A stretch of DNA of 64,000 bases, from assembly GCF_019931145.1 (NCBI RefSeq), contig NZ_JAIOUV010000002.1:310001-374000 (forward strand). Reading direction: 5' to 3'. Shown piece after piece: positions 37,111 through 45,435 of this stretch. A model generated the notes under the pieces. It was not told where the DNA came from. It saw only the letters and a list, made by a program, of their open reading frames with translations, and ran no database searches. The stretch is from Marinicella meishanensis (GTDB lineage: Bacteria; Pseudomonadota; Gammaproteobacteria; Xanthomonadales; Marinicellaceae). A program made the position numbers and the translations under genes. Positions within the stretch are counted from its first letter, which is position 1. Every line of letters begins with the position of its first letter.

Positions 37111-37790
37111 AATTCCTTCAATAATTTTTTCACCGCGGGCAATTGCCGCCTGCTGATCACCGGCTGGATGGTGACATTTTCCAGCATGGCCTGGGGTGAT
37201 TGGCCGGGACTGAGGTGGATGCCTTTGAGGTATTGGGTGTTGATCAAAGCATTGCGGTGCACCCGCAAAAACACCGGGTGGCTGTTTTCGATTTCCGCCA
37301 GGCTCTGATCCAGCAACAGCGTTTGATCGCTCAAGTGGGCCGTGACGTATTTATCTTCGGCCATCAAACAAACGATGTCATTGACACTGACCATAATCAC
37401 GTCATTGCCACGCTTGACCCGTATTTTATCATGACTGCAATCCAATCCCACTTTTTCCATGGCCTGTTTCAGCCGCTCCAAAGACAAAGGCTTCATCAAG
37501 TAATCGACGGCCGACAAATCAAAAGCTTGCAAAGCAAATTCATCGTGGGCGGTGGAAAAAATGATGGGGATGCTGGGGTGCTGTTGTTTGATCAAAGCGG
37601 CGGCTTTGGTGCCACTCATTTCGGGCATTTCAATGTCCAAGAACACCAAATCGGGCAGGTGCTTGCTGACCATGGCCACCCCTTCGGCCCCATGGTTGGC
37701 CTCCAGCACTTGTTCAAACGCCAGTTGTTTCAACATCGACTTCAAGCGCATGCGGGCCAATGGTTCATCATCAACGATCAATATTTTCAT
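37107..37790 (-). CDS. algR: AlgR-type LytTR response regulator
   Basis: 227 residues. The receiver domain has VDDEPLARMRL, phosphoacceptor LVFLDIEMPEMSG and DYLMKPLS. The LytTR domain (about 130-225) has the HRNALIN motif (FLRVHRNALINTQYL). The context algZ-algR-hemC-hemD matches the Pseudomonas locus, where AlgR controls alginate, pili and virulence traits; targets here are unknown. ATGA overlaps on both sides couple it to algZ and hemC. Confidence 0.88.
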   Translation of the reverse strand: MKILIVDDEPLARMRLKSMLKQLAFEQVLEANHGAEGVAMVSKHLPDLVFLDIEMPEMSGTKAAALIKQQHPSIPIIFSTAHDEFALQAFDLSAVDYLMKPLSLERLKQAMEKVGLDCSHDKIRVKRGNDVIMVSVNDIVCLMAEDKYVTAHLSDQTLLLDQSLAEIENSHPVFLRVHRNALINTQYLKGIHLSPGQSPQAMLENVTIQPVISRRQLPAVKKLLKEL

Positions 37791-38812
37791 GTGTTCACTT
37801 CCCAGCTGGCAGTGAACAGCTCACCGGCGTCCACTTGCATGTTCACTTGGTTGCCATAGGTCAAGGCCAACCGTTGGCGGATGTTGTCCAAACCGGTTTG
37901 GGAGCCCGATTGGACAGATCCCGGGCGATAGGGGTTGGTGACCTGAACCTTGAACCCCTGCTCGGTGCGCCTGACCTGGATGTCTATGGTGCCCCCCTCG
38001 GTCAGGTGGGCAATGCCATGAATCACGGCGTTCTCCACCAAGGGCTGGATTGACAACAACGGCACCATCTCATATTCCAAGCCCTCATCCACCGTCAGGC
38101 GGTGGTCTAAACGATCCATCAGCCGCAACTTTTCGATGGCCAAATACTGGTTGATCCATTCCAGTTCCTGATGCAAAGGGGTTTGGCTTTGTTCGGTGTG
38201 GGTGAAGGCTTTGCGAAACAGGCCCGACAAATTCAACACCGCTTGTTCAGCCGCTGCCTGATCCAACGGAATCAAAGATGCGATTGAATTGAGTGAATTG
38301 TACAAAAAATGGGGCTTGATGCGGGCTTGTAAGGCATTCATTTGCGCCTGGGCCAAGGCTTCGATTTGGCGACTCCATTGGTCTTGCACAAAGAAATACC
38401 GCAACAAGGCCAGCAAGGTCATGCCCGTGGCGACACTGATTTTCAAGGCCGTCAATCGGTTGTCAGAGATCAGGTCAAACATCAAAGCCTGATCAATCCA
38501 CCCCAACAGCACCGTGTATGTGGCCGCCAACAACACCGTCAGCAACAACAACAGCATCAAGCCGAGCAACACCGGCAGGCGATTGAAAAACGGCCGCATC
38601 AGGGTCAACAGCAGGATCACACTGATGGCGATCAACTGCGCCAACAAACTCAACACCGCCAATCGATTGAGGTAGGAAAAATCAAAACTGAGGAAGCTCA
38701 GTGAATACACCAACACCATCATTTCGGCCACCACAATGACGGTGAAAATGCGCACGGGATCAGAAAAATCTGACAACCAAGGCGTGGATTTGGGGTGGTT
38801 TTGTGTATTCAT
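37787..38812 (-). CDS. algZ: AlgZ/FimS-type sensor histidine kinase
   Basis: About 341 residues from the ATG at 38812; a further 26 residues upstream are open but lack hydrophobic or conserved character. Four membrane segments (about 20-130) precede the His_kinase box KPHFLYNSLNSIASLI, then LLSIQPLVENAVIHG and GLDNIRQRL of the ATPase domain. The phosphorylatable histidine is present, as in LytS-type kinases. It is cotranscribed with algR. This is the second LytS/LytTR-type pair in the window, sharing architecture but not close sequence with the one at 16.8-18.6 kb. Confidence 0.85.
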   Translation of the reverse strand: MNTQNHPKSTPWLSDFSDPVRIFTVIVVAEMMVLVYSLSFLSFDFSYLNRLAVLSLLAQLIAISVILLLTLMRPFFNRLPVLLGLMLLLLLTVLLAATYTVLLGWIDQALMFDLISDNRLTALKISVATGMTLLALLRYFFVQDQWSRQIEALAQAQMNALQARIKPHFLYNSLNSIASLIPLDQAAAEQAVLNLSGLFRKAFTHTEQSQTPLHQELEWINQYLAIEKLRLMDRLDHRLTVDEGLEYEMVPLLSIQPLVENAVIHGIAHLTEGGTIDIQVRRTEQGFKVQVTNPYRPGSVQSGSQTGLDNIRQRLALTYGNQVNMQVDAGELFTASWEVNT

Positions 38813-38919
38813 GTGCAAACTAATTTCAGGTTTTGCATCAATTTCTCGTCGTTTTGGTTGATTTATCAAGCATTTTATAGAAAAATTCAAACTGTTTAAG
38901 CAGTCATTTTGGATTTTAT

Positions 38920-39279
38920 ATGAAAGTGGGCCTCTTCATCACCCTTCTGTTGTTGGCATTTGGCATGGCCAAAGCCGGTGATGTGTCCTGCCAAGCTGAT
39001 TTGCTGAAACCCAAATTCAAGGCCCCGGTGATTGAAGAAGAAGATCACAAGCCTGGCTCATTGACCTTGGCCGAAGCGCGTTTGCGGTTGCAACAAAGCC
39101 GCCAGGAAATAGCGGCCATCGATGCGGCCAAAACCAGCCCCCAAACCCCGACCGAAGAAGAAGAGCCCACGCCCGAAGAGGACAGTGAAGTCACCAACAA
39201 GTCGGCCAAAAAAGAATCTCGCATGGGTGGATTGTTTGACATCCTGTTGCCATCGAAACTGAGAAACCCGGTCAAATAA
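38920..39279 (+). CDS. Small exported protein of unknown function
   Basis: 119 residues. A signal peptide (about 1-19, ending KAG) is followed by a charged, probably helical segment (SLTLAEARLRLQQSRQEIAAI) and an acidic Glu/Pro-rich stretch (about 85-100). A basic tail ends the protein. One cysteine is near the mature N-terminus. No family recognised. It is divergent from algZ and 28 bases before the thioesterase gene, with which it may be cotranscribed. Confidence 0.6.
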   Translation: MKVGLFITLLLLAFGMAKAGDVSCQADLLKPKFKAPVIEEEDHKPGSLTLAEARLRLQQSRQEIAAIDAAKTSPQTPTEEEEPTPEEDSEVTNKSAKKESRMGGLFDILLPSKLRNPVK

Positions 39280-39307
39280 AACCAACCTTTATTGCCCCAC
39301 ACCCACC

Positions 39308-39772
39308 ATGGACCAGCCAACCGGCGCATTGCGCACGTTTCAAGCCTTCATTGATCAACACATACCGCTGGTGCCGCACATGCAATGGCGGCTGCAAAAC
39401 ATCAATGCCGAATCGTTGTCGGCCAGCGCCCCATTGACGCCCAACATCAACGACAAGGGCACGGTGTTCGGGGGCTCAAGCGCCGCCTTGATGACCATTT
39501 GTGGTTGGTCCCTGATCAAGTTCAACCTGGAACAACAAGGGCTGCATAACGACGTGGTGATTCACCGCACGCAAATCGATTGGCAACTAGCCCAAAGCGA
39601 TGACCTGCGACTGCAGGCCCGCTTGGAAAAACCCATCGACTGGACCGCATTGTGTCAACAATTACAAACCAAAAATCGGCCACAAAAAATCAATGTTCAC
39701 ATCCAATCATTGAATCAAGCCGGCGTCCCCTGCAGCCAAATGCAGGGACGTTATGTGATCCTCAAGCAATGA
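39308..39772 (+). CDS. YiiD C-terminal-type hot-dog thioesterase domain protein
   Basis: 154 residues, a single hot-dog domain. The segment APLTPNINDKGTVFGGS, then ALMTICGWSLI, matches the YiiD_C putative thioesterase family, in which the conserved Asn/Gly region forms the acyl-CoA site. The GNAT domain that precedes it in E. coli YiiD is absent, so this is the standalone form. The substrate is unknown. It lies between small exported proteins with no metabolic clue. Confidence 0.75.
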   Translation: MDQPTGALRTFQAFIDQHIPLVPHMQWRLQNINAESLSASAPLTPNINDKGTVFGGSSAALMTICGWSLIKFNLEQQGLHNDVVIHRTQIDWQLAQSDDLRLQARLEKPIDWTALCQQLQTKNRPQKINVHIQSLNQAGVPCSQMQGRYVILKQ

Positions 39773-39858
39773 GACCTCGCCTGAAAAATTAATTCTTTTT
39801 TAATGTTTGTTGTGTCATACTCATGACCACTTGGATCGCAACCCGTTGGGAAAACCGC

Positions 39859-40266
39859 ATGAAAAAGATCACCATCATCATTTTAATTGGCGTGCTGTTG
39901 ACCGCTTGTGGCGGCCGCATGAGCAAGAAACAATCCTTGGACCACACCCTCTATCAATACGCCAAAGTGATGCGCTGGGCCGATTTCAACACCGCCATGA
40001 CCTTCTTCAGTCCAGACATGGAACCGGCCAACAAACCTTCCAATACCGACATCGAACGCCTGAAACAATTCGGCGTGAGTTCTTATGTGTCCTCACCCAT
40101 CTTGCCGGGTGAGACCGAGAACCAAATCATCCAAGACGTCCAGATCAAGTTTTACAACCTCCACACCAAACGCGAGAAAGTGGTGATCGATCGACAGGTG
40201 TGGGAATACGATGACGAAAACAAGCGTTGGTTGCTGGTCAGTGGCCTGCCCAGAATCGTGAACTGA
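39859..40266 (+). CDS. Putative lipoprotein of unknown function
   Basis: 135 residues from the ATG at 39859 (GGGA eight bases upstream; a 12-residue extension is open but polar). Lipobox LTAC. The mature domain has LYQYAKVMRWADFNTAMTFF, FGVSSYVSSPILPG and the paired basic segment TKREKVVIDRQVWEYDDENKRW. It is a small periplasmic domain often found as an uncharacterised lipoprotein in Gammaproteobacteria. It precedes folB by 30 bases. Confidence 0.65.
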   Translation: MKKITIIILIGVLLTACGGRMSKKQSLDHTLYQYAKVMRWADFNTAMTFFSPDMEPANKPSNTDIERLKQFGVSSYVSSPILPGETENQIIQDVQIKFYNLHTKREKVVIDRQVWEYDDENKRWLLVSGLPRIVN

Positions 40267-40296
40267 ATCACCCCGTTCGTACTCCAACCGCCGAAG

Positions 40297-40653
40297 ATGG
40301 CTGATCAAATCCTCATCAGACAATTGCGCGCCGATGCCGTCATCGGCATTCATGATTGGGAAAAACGCCACCCCCAACCGCTGTATTTCGACTTGGACTT
40401 GAACACCGATTGTGCCCGCGCGGCTGCCAGTGATGACATCGCCGATGCGCTGGACTATTTTGCCGTGTGTGCCGACATCCAAACGTGGGTCAGCCACAGC
40501 CGTTGTGAATTGATTGAGACCCTGGCCGAACACATTTGCCAACGCCTGTTGGCCCATTACCCCATCGACCAAGTGCAATTGACCTTGCGCAAACCGCAGG
40601 CGGTCGAGGATGCCCAAACCGTGGGTTTGCGCATCACCCGCCGCCGTTCGTAA
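40297..40653 (+). CDS. folB: Dihydroneopterin aldolase
   Basis: 118 residues, the family length. RADAVIGIHDWEKRHPQP is the conserved N-terminal motif with the catalytic glutamate, DALDYFAVC and ETLAEHICQRLL follow, and RKPQAVEDAQTVGLRI ends it. FolB splits dihydroneopterin to hydroxymethyl-dihydropterin and glycolaldehyde in folate synthesis. It converges on the AbgT gene, whose substrate (p-aminobenzoyl-glutamate) is a folate fragment, an interesting but unproven link. Confidence 0.93.
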   Translation: MADQILIRQLRADAVIGIHDWEKRHPQPLYFDLDLNTDCARAAASDDIADALDYFAVCADIQTWVSHSRCELIETLAEHICQRLLAHYPIDQVQLTLRKPQAVEDAQTVGLRITRRRS

Positions 40654-40663
40654 AGCTCCGCAA

Positions 40664-42268
40664 TCAGGGGTTGTAATAAGTCGCCGCGCCGGGGCCGACC
40701 GGGAAGCCCATAACGAACACCCACAAATAGAACAACAGGGTCCAGCCGACAAAAAAGATCATGCTGTAAGGCAGCATCGTAGCGATCAATGTACCGATAC
40801 CCAGGTTCTTCTTGTATTGAGTTGCCACCGCCAAGATCAAGCCAAAATAACTCATCATCGGGGTGATGACATTGGTCACCGAATCACCAATCCGGTACGC
40901 CGCCTGGATGGTTTCAGGGGCATAACCAATCAACATCAGCATCGGCACAAAGATCGGGGCCGTCACCGCCCACTGGGCCGAAGCACTGCCTAAGGACAGG
41001 TTCACCATGCCACAGACCATGATGAAGAAGACAAAAATCATCGGCCCATCCAGGCCCAGCATTTGCAGCATGGCCGCCCCTTTGACCGCCATCACCGTGC
41101 CCAGGTTGGTCCACTTGAAGAAGGCCACAAACTGCGATGCAAAAAACACCAGCACGATGTACATGCCCATGCTGCTCATGCCTTTGCTCATGGCATCGAT
41201 CACGTCGCGGTCATTTTTCATGGTGCCAGCGAATTTACCGTAAACAAAACCGGGGATGGCAAAGGTGATGAAGATGTACACCACGATGCCTTTGAGGAAC
41301 GGTGAATTCTTCACCGCACCGGTCTCTGGGTGGCGCAACACGCCCCATTCTGGCACCACCGTCAGCGCCAGGATACCACAGATGATCAAAAAGGTCAGTC
41401 CGGCCATGCGCAGGCCTTTCTTCTCGGCCGCGGTGACTTCATCCACCGTTTGCTGCCCCAGTTCAATGCTGGCTTCTTTGGGGTTGTAAGGCCCCAATCG
41501 AGGCTCCACGATTTTTTCGGTCACAAAAGCGCCCATGAGGACGATCAAAAAGGTACTGGCCATCATGAAATACCAGTTGACTTCGGCCCCGACCAAATAA
41601 GTTGGATCGAGCATTTGTGCCGCCTCTTGGGTGATGCCTGACAACAAAGGGTCCACAGTGCCGATCAACAGATTGGCGCTGTAACCCGCCGAAACTCCGG
41701 CAAAAGCTGCGGCCAGACCGGCCAACGGGTGCCGGCCAAGGGAATGAAAGATCAGGGCCGCCATCGGAATCAACACCACATAACCCAACTCGGAAGCGGT
41801 GTTGGACACCACCCCGGCGAACACAATCATCACCGTCACCATGCGCTTGGAAGCACCGATCACCAAGGACCGCATCAAGGCCGACAGCATGCCAGAGTGT
41901 TCAGCCACTGACACCCCAAGCAAGGCCACCAACACCGTGCCCAGTGGCGTGAAGCCGGTGAAGTTGGTCACCAGGTTCTGCACAATCCAGCGCAAACCCT
42001 CGGCCGACATCAGGGAATTGACCTCGATCAGACCATCCAACTCACGTTTCGATGAGCCCTCGGGTCGGGGGTCGGGCACGCTCATACCGATCCATTCGGC
42101 GAAGCCACTGAACAGCACAATGAACACACAGAACAGGGCAAACAAGGTGATCGGATGCGGCAATAAATTACCCAACCATTCCACGGTGGCCAAGAAACGG
42201 GCAAACCAGCCACTGGATTGTTCGGGATTTTGCTGCGGTGACGGATTGGGGGTTTCGGTGGTGGTCAA
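40664..42268 (-). CDS. abgT: AbgT family p-aminobenzoyl-glutamate transporter
   Basis: 534 residues from a TTG start at 42268, chosen because AAGGAG (42275-42280) lies six bases upstream; no ATG near the conserved start exists, and the longer open frame reads through non-coding-looking sequence. The protein has about 13 membrane segments, with LLPHPITLFALFCVF, EHSGMLSALMR and SLGSASAQWAV typical of AbgT. Family members import p-aminobenzoyl-glutamate or export sulfonamides. No abgA/abgB hydrolase genes are nearby, so use of the imported compound for folate would need another hydrolase. Confidence 0.88.
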   Translation of the reverse strand: MTTTETPNPSPQQNPEQSSGWFARFLATVEWLGNLLPHPITLFALFCVFIVLFSGFAEWIGMSVPDPRPEGSSKRELDGLIEVNSLMSAEGLRWIVQNLVTNFTGFTPLGTVLVALLGVSVAEHSGMLSALMRSLVIGASKRMVTVMIVFAGVVSNTASELGYVVLIPMAALIFHSLGRHPLAGLAAAFAGVSAGYSANLLIGTVDPLLSGITQEAAQMLDPTYLVGAEVNWYFMMASTFLIVLMGAFVTEKIVEPRLGPYNPKEASIELGQQTVDEVTAAEKKGLRMAGLTFLIICGILALTVVPEWGVLRHPETGAVKNSPFLKGIVVYIFITFAIPGFVYGKFAGTMKNDRDVIDAMSKGMSSMGMYIVLVFFASQFVAFFKWTNLGTVMAVKGAAMLQMLGLDGPMIFVFFIMVCGMVNLSLGSASAQWAVTAPIFVPMLMLIGYAPETIQAAYRIGDSVTNVITPMMSYFGLILAVATQYKKNLGIGTLIATMLPYSMIFFVGWTLLFYLWVFVMGFPVGPGAATYYNP

Positions 42269-42462
42269 AGTCTTCTCCTTATATATGGGCGACAAAAACC
42301 AGTCATTTTCCCCCAAAGTCTGCGTTTTTACAACCGCCTGCCCACAGCCCTGGGCCAGGTTCCGCACAATCGAATGGAACCCCACCCCAAAGCTGCGGTC
42401 AGAAATGACAACCCCAGCACCCAGCTGGCATTGATAAAACAACCGCAAAAGAGGAGCACATC

Positions 42463-43236
42463 ATGCAACACAAGACCCGCTTTGGCTGGCTGGCTGTCAT
42501 CAGCCTGTCCTGGTCATTCAACGGCCAAGCCGCCCCATCAGAGGCACCCGAAAATTGGCGTACACTGCCACAGTACCAACCACTGATTCAACAATTAACC
42601 CAACAAAACATGACCATCAAAAGCATCGAGGACAGCGCGGTTGATGGCCTCAAAGAAGTGGTGATTCAGTCCGGACCCAACCAACAAGTGATCTACCTCA
42701 CCGCCGATGGCGAACACCTGTTGGACGGTCAAATGATGCACCTGAAGAGCAAACAAAACCTGACCGAAATGACCCAACGCAGCCTGCGCAAAGAATTGAT
42801 GGATTCGTTCAAAAAAGACCACAGCAGCATCGACTTTTTGCCCCAGGAAATGACCGATCACATCACCGTGTTTACGGACATTGATTGTGGCTATTGCCGC
42901 AAGCTGCACTCGGAAGTGGCGGCGTACAATGAACTGGGCATCGGGGTGTCCTATTTGTTTTTCCCCCGCGGTGGCTTGCACTCACCTTCACACCAAAAAG
43001 CGGTGAATGTGTGGTGTGCCGATGACCAACAAGCGGCCATGACTGCCGCCAAAAGCGGTCAAGAGCTGCCGGTGTTGATGTGCCCCAACCCCATCGAATC
43101 ACAATTCAACCTCGGTATCGGCGCCGGGGTTCACCAGGTCGGCACCCCTTCGGTGGTGTTCGCCGATGGCACCTTGATCCCTGGCTACTTGCCACCTGAG
43201 CGCATGAAACAACGCTTGGATGCGATGAAAAAATAA
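42463..43236 (+). CDS. DsbC-like periplasmic disulfide isomerase
   Basis: 257 residues with a signal peptide (to about GQAA, residue 24). An N-terminal dimerisation-type region (about 35-115) has the DsbC pattern (IKSIEDSAVDGLKEVVI). The thioredoxin domain has active site CGYC at 142-145 and cis-proline GTPSVV. It should shuffle disulfides in exported proteins and be kept reduced by DsbD. A strong ribosome site AGAGGAG precedes it. The neighbouring secreted cysteine proteins could be clients, which is speculation. Confidence 0.88.
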   Translation: MQHKTRFGWLAVISLSWSFNGQAAPSEAPENWRTLPQYQPLIQQLTQQNMTIKSIEDSAVDGLKEVVIQSGPNQQVIYLTADGEHLLDGQMMHLKSKQNLTEMTQRSLRKELMDSFKKDHSSIDFLPQEMTDHITVFTDIDCGYCRKLHSEVAAYNELGIGVSYLFFPRGGLHSPSHQKAVNVWCADDQQAAMTAAKSGQELPVLMCPNPIESQFNLGIGAGVHQVGTPSVVFADGTLIPGYLPPERMKQRLDAMKK

Positions 43237-43250
43237 CGGCCTAATCGCAG

Positions 43251-43286
43251 CCCTGGCAGCGCCGCATGCTCATGGTGCGGCCAGGG
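43251..43286 (+). terminator. GC-rich stem downstream of the DsbC-like gene
   Basis: GCCGCA/TGCGGC, extended outward by CCCTG/CAGGG with a small bulge, forms a strong stem 14 bases after the stop. There is no T-run behind it, so it may be an mRNA 3'-end stabiliser or Rho-linked rather than an intrinsic terminator. Confidence 0.35.
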
Positions 43287-43379
43287 CCGCCGAATCGGCA
43301 CACATAGTTGCGGATTTTTCGGGCCAATTGCGGTACCATAGCGCACTTGATTGCAACCGGCACCCAATATTAGCGACCC

Positions 43380-43550
43380 ATGGCCTTGTCTGAAGACCCC
43401 AACATCAAGATGCTGCAGCAAACCATTTACAACATGGAACTGGAATTGTCGGCCGCGTCCTTCGGCGGTGACCGCAAAAAAATCCCCCTGCTGATGAAGC
43501 AACTCAAAGAAGCCCGCAAAATCCTGGCCAAGATGACTGGGGAGTATTGA
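43380..43550 (+). CDS. Small 56-residue protein of unknown function
   Basis: ATG at 43380 to TGA at 43550. The product is mostly amphipathic helix: it starts MALSEDPNIKMLQQ and has a middle SAASFGGDRKKIPLL and a basic end (KQLKEARKILAKM). Codon use (GCC, CTG, GAA, AAA) fits the local genes, and third positions are GC-rich. There is no strong ribosome site and no recognised family. I judge it likely real from composition, lack of a competing frame, and the 240-base gap it fills. Confidence 0.5.
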   Translation: MALSEDPNIKMLQQTIYNMELELSAASFGGDRKKIPLLMKQLKEARKILAKMTGEY

Positions 43551-43608
43551 AGGCGAAGCATCATGAATGCAACCGAAGCTTTGATTCATTTCCTGTCGCA
43601 AACTTTAG

Positions 43609-43932
43609 TTAAAAAAACATCGCCTGATCGGATTTGCGCAAAAACCCAAATCCCAGGCCAAATTTTTACAAGCCATTTACCATGATCTTGAGGGGTGTTG
43701 GGACCCTGCCAAAATAATCCACTCTTTGCCCGATGGCCTGTAACCATTAAAAGGCCATCTCTTTCAGCCACCACAGACTTTCGGTGAATCAATCAACGAC
43801 TTGGGTGATTATGCCGAGTCGTTAGATCACTCGTTTCTGGTTGTCTCTGAAGATGGGAAATTGGCCATATACAGCCCTGAAACATTCATCGATTCTCGTG
43901 TGATCATAGCCACTCAATACACCCTGACTTAA
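43609..43932 (+). pseudogene. Decayed gene fragment with an in-frame stop
   Basis: From 43609 (after a TAG) to TAA at 43930-43932 one frame reads as a plausible protein: KKHRLIGFAQKPKSQ, FLQAIYHDLEGCWDP, KIIHSLPDG. It is broken by TAA at 43741-43743 and resumes as FGESINDLGDYAESL, DHSFLVVSEDGKLAIYS and TFIDSRVIIATQYTLT. Composition on both sides of the stop matches, and no start codon with a ribosome site is seen. It is most likely the remnant of a single gene that lost its 5' end, lying at the edge of the repeat region. The family is not recognised. Confidence 0.5.
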
Positions 43933-44235
43933 AAACACATTCAATTTTTTGACGTCATCCTGCGGCTGGACCGCAGATTGAAATGCATGGACTGCTTTTC
44001 AACCACGCGAAGCAGCGCCTACAGGGATGTGGGTGTGCCGAGCAAGCATGGAGCAATATCGGCCAAGAAGGGTTGAGTGCAGGGGCACGAAATCAATCCA
44101 GGTGTGTGATGTCTCCCCAGCTCGAGAATCTTTGAAAAACACATTAAGTGCTGCCTGGATGATCCGGTCAAGCCGGATCATGACGTCATAAGTTGGGTGA
44201 CTGATTTTCGTGACATGAACGCAAAAAGTATTCAT
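43933..44235. repeat. REP-like remnants and repeat copy A
   Basis: No gene. It contains a hairpin CTGCGGctggaCCGCAG (about 43961-43976), repeat copy A (43977-44096), which recurs in shortened form at 44438-44509, and a stem ATGATCCGG/CCGGATCAT (44159-44167 and 44173-44181). These are typical palindromic intergenic elements at the left side of the tandem array. Confidence 0.6.
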
Positions 44236-45005
44236 CGTCATTCCCGACCCCAATCGGGAATCTTGGCAATTCAGCGCCGCATGGGGATTCCTGCCTGCGC
44301 AGGAATGACGTGCCCTGCCCCCAGCCGTCATTCTCGACCCCGATCGGGAATCTTGGCAATTCAGCGCCACATGCGGATTCCTGCCTGCGCAGGAATGACG
44401 TGCCCTGTCCCCAGCCGTCATTCTCGACCCCGATCGGATTGAAATGCATGGACAGCATTTCAACCACGCGAAGCGACCCGTAGGGTTGAGTGCAGGAGCA
44501 CGAAATCAAATCTGATCAGCGCCACATGCGGATTCCTGCCTGCGCAGGAATGACGTGCCCTGCCACCAGCCGTCATTCCCGACCCCGATCGGGAATCTTG
44601 GCAATTCAGCGCCGCATGGGGTTTCCTGCCTGCGCAGGAATGACGTGCCCTGCCCCCAGCCGTCATTCTCGACCCCGATCGGGAATCTTGGCAATTCAGC
44701 GCCACATGTGGATTCCTGCCTGCGCAGGTATGACGTGCCCTGCCCCCAGCCGTCATTCCTGACCCCGATCGGGAATCTTGGCAATTCAGCGCCACATGGG
44801 GATTCCTGCCTGCGCAGGTATGACGTGCCCTGCCCCCAACCGTCATTCCCGACCCCGATCAGGAATCTTGGCAATTCAGCGCCACATGCGGATTCCTGCC
44901 TGCGCAGGAATGACGTGCCCTGCCCCCAGCCGTCATTCTCGACCCCGATCGGGAATCTTGGCAATTCAGCGCCGCATGGGGATTCCTGCCTGAGCAGGAA
45001 TGACA
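44236..45005. repeat. Tandem array of eight 90-base REP-like units
   Basis: Units begin with CGTCATTC at 44236, 44326, 44416, 44571, 44661, 44751, 44841 and 44931. The period is exactly 90 except for the third, which is 155 because a 72-base insert replaces part of it. Each unit has two inverted repeats, around CCGATCGGGAATC and around TTCCTGCCTGCGCAGGAA, the latter followed by TGACG. The outer CGTCATTC and GGAATGACG ends are themselves complementary. The motifs resemble widespread proteobacterial REP/palindromic elements. Because the period is a multiple of three, long but meaningless frames run through on both strands. Confidence 0.9.
44438..44509. repeat. Repeat copy B inside the tandem array
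   Basis: It starts with ATTGAAATGCATGGAC, continues with a segment TTTCAACCACGCGAAGC and ends with GGTTGAGTGCAGG and CACGAAATCAA. These match copy A at 43977-44096, but about 50 central bases of copy A are missing. It interrupts unit three of the array, replacing the GAATCTTGGCAATT part. It therefore arrived by insertion or recombination with copy A. Confidence 0.75.
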
Positions 45006-45105
45006 TATTCTTAAATGAATGGATTGAGGGGATGGGTATTGAGGCCATCCTTGGCCTCTGCAGTTGGTTCCTGATTGAATTCCTGTTTATCGATACCGGT
45101 CTGTT

Positions 45106-45384
45106 TTACATCACGCCGGCTTCTTCGGCACATGCTTGTGCATTTTTGATGGCGTCGGCCTGGACCTGCTCGGTCTTGCCGGCCAGAACCGCCGCATAAT
45201 CGGTTTTCTTGACGGTGCATTGACACGTCTCCAGGGCCAGTTTGCGGTGTGCCTCAGGCACTTGCTCCATGGACGTTTCACAGGCTTTCAAGGCCTGCTC
45301 TTTCAAATCTTCAGCACTCATGGACCAGGCAGGCATCACCGGCACAGTGGCCATTAAAGCGATCAGTTTGATTGAATTTTTCAT
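45106..45384 (-). CDS. Small secreted four-cysteine protein (paralogue 1)
   Basis: 92 residues. A signal peptide ends near WSMS. The mature protein is helical and carries four cysteines: KACET, the CQC pair before TVKKTDY, and NAQACAEEA. A second copy of the family lies at 62157-62432 with the same cysteine positions and the shared strings LKE, KACET, VKKTDY and QADAIKNA. Ribosome site GGAGAG is eight bases upstream. The function is unknown; two disulfides in the periplasm are likely. The stop lies about 100 bases from the repeat array. Confidence 0.75.
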   Translation of the reverse strand: MKNSIKLIALMATVPVMPAWSMSAEDLKEQALKACETSMEQVPEAHRKLALETCQCTVKKTDYAAVLAGKTEQVQADAIKNAQACAEEAGVM

Positions 45385-45435
45385 GTGTTCTCTCCGAAAA
45401 GTAATTGTGATTAAATGAATCGATGGTCTTTCACA

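Noticed and set aside
44236-45005. CRISPR-like array
   Set aside because: Whole units are repeated without unique spacers, the repeat is 90 bases, and no cas genes are present.
43999-45199. Long open frames on both strands through the tandem repeats (for example 43999-44463, 44460-44846, 44506-45048 and 44555-45199)
   Set aside because: They are translations of the 90-base repeat, whose length is a multiple of three. The proteins are the same 30-residue unit repeated, with no start signals; they are not genes.
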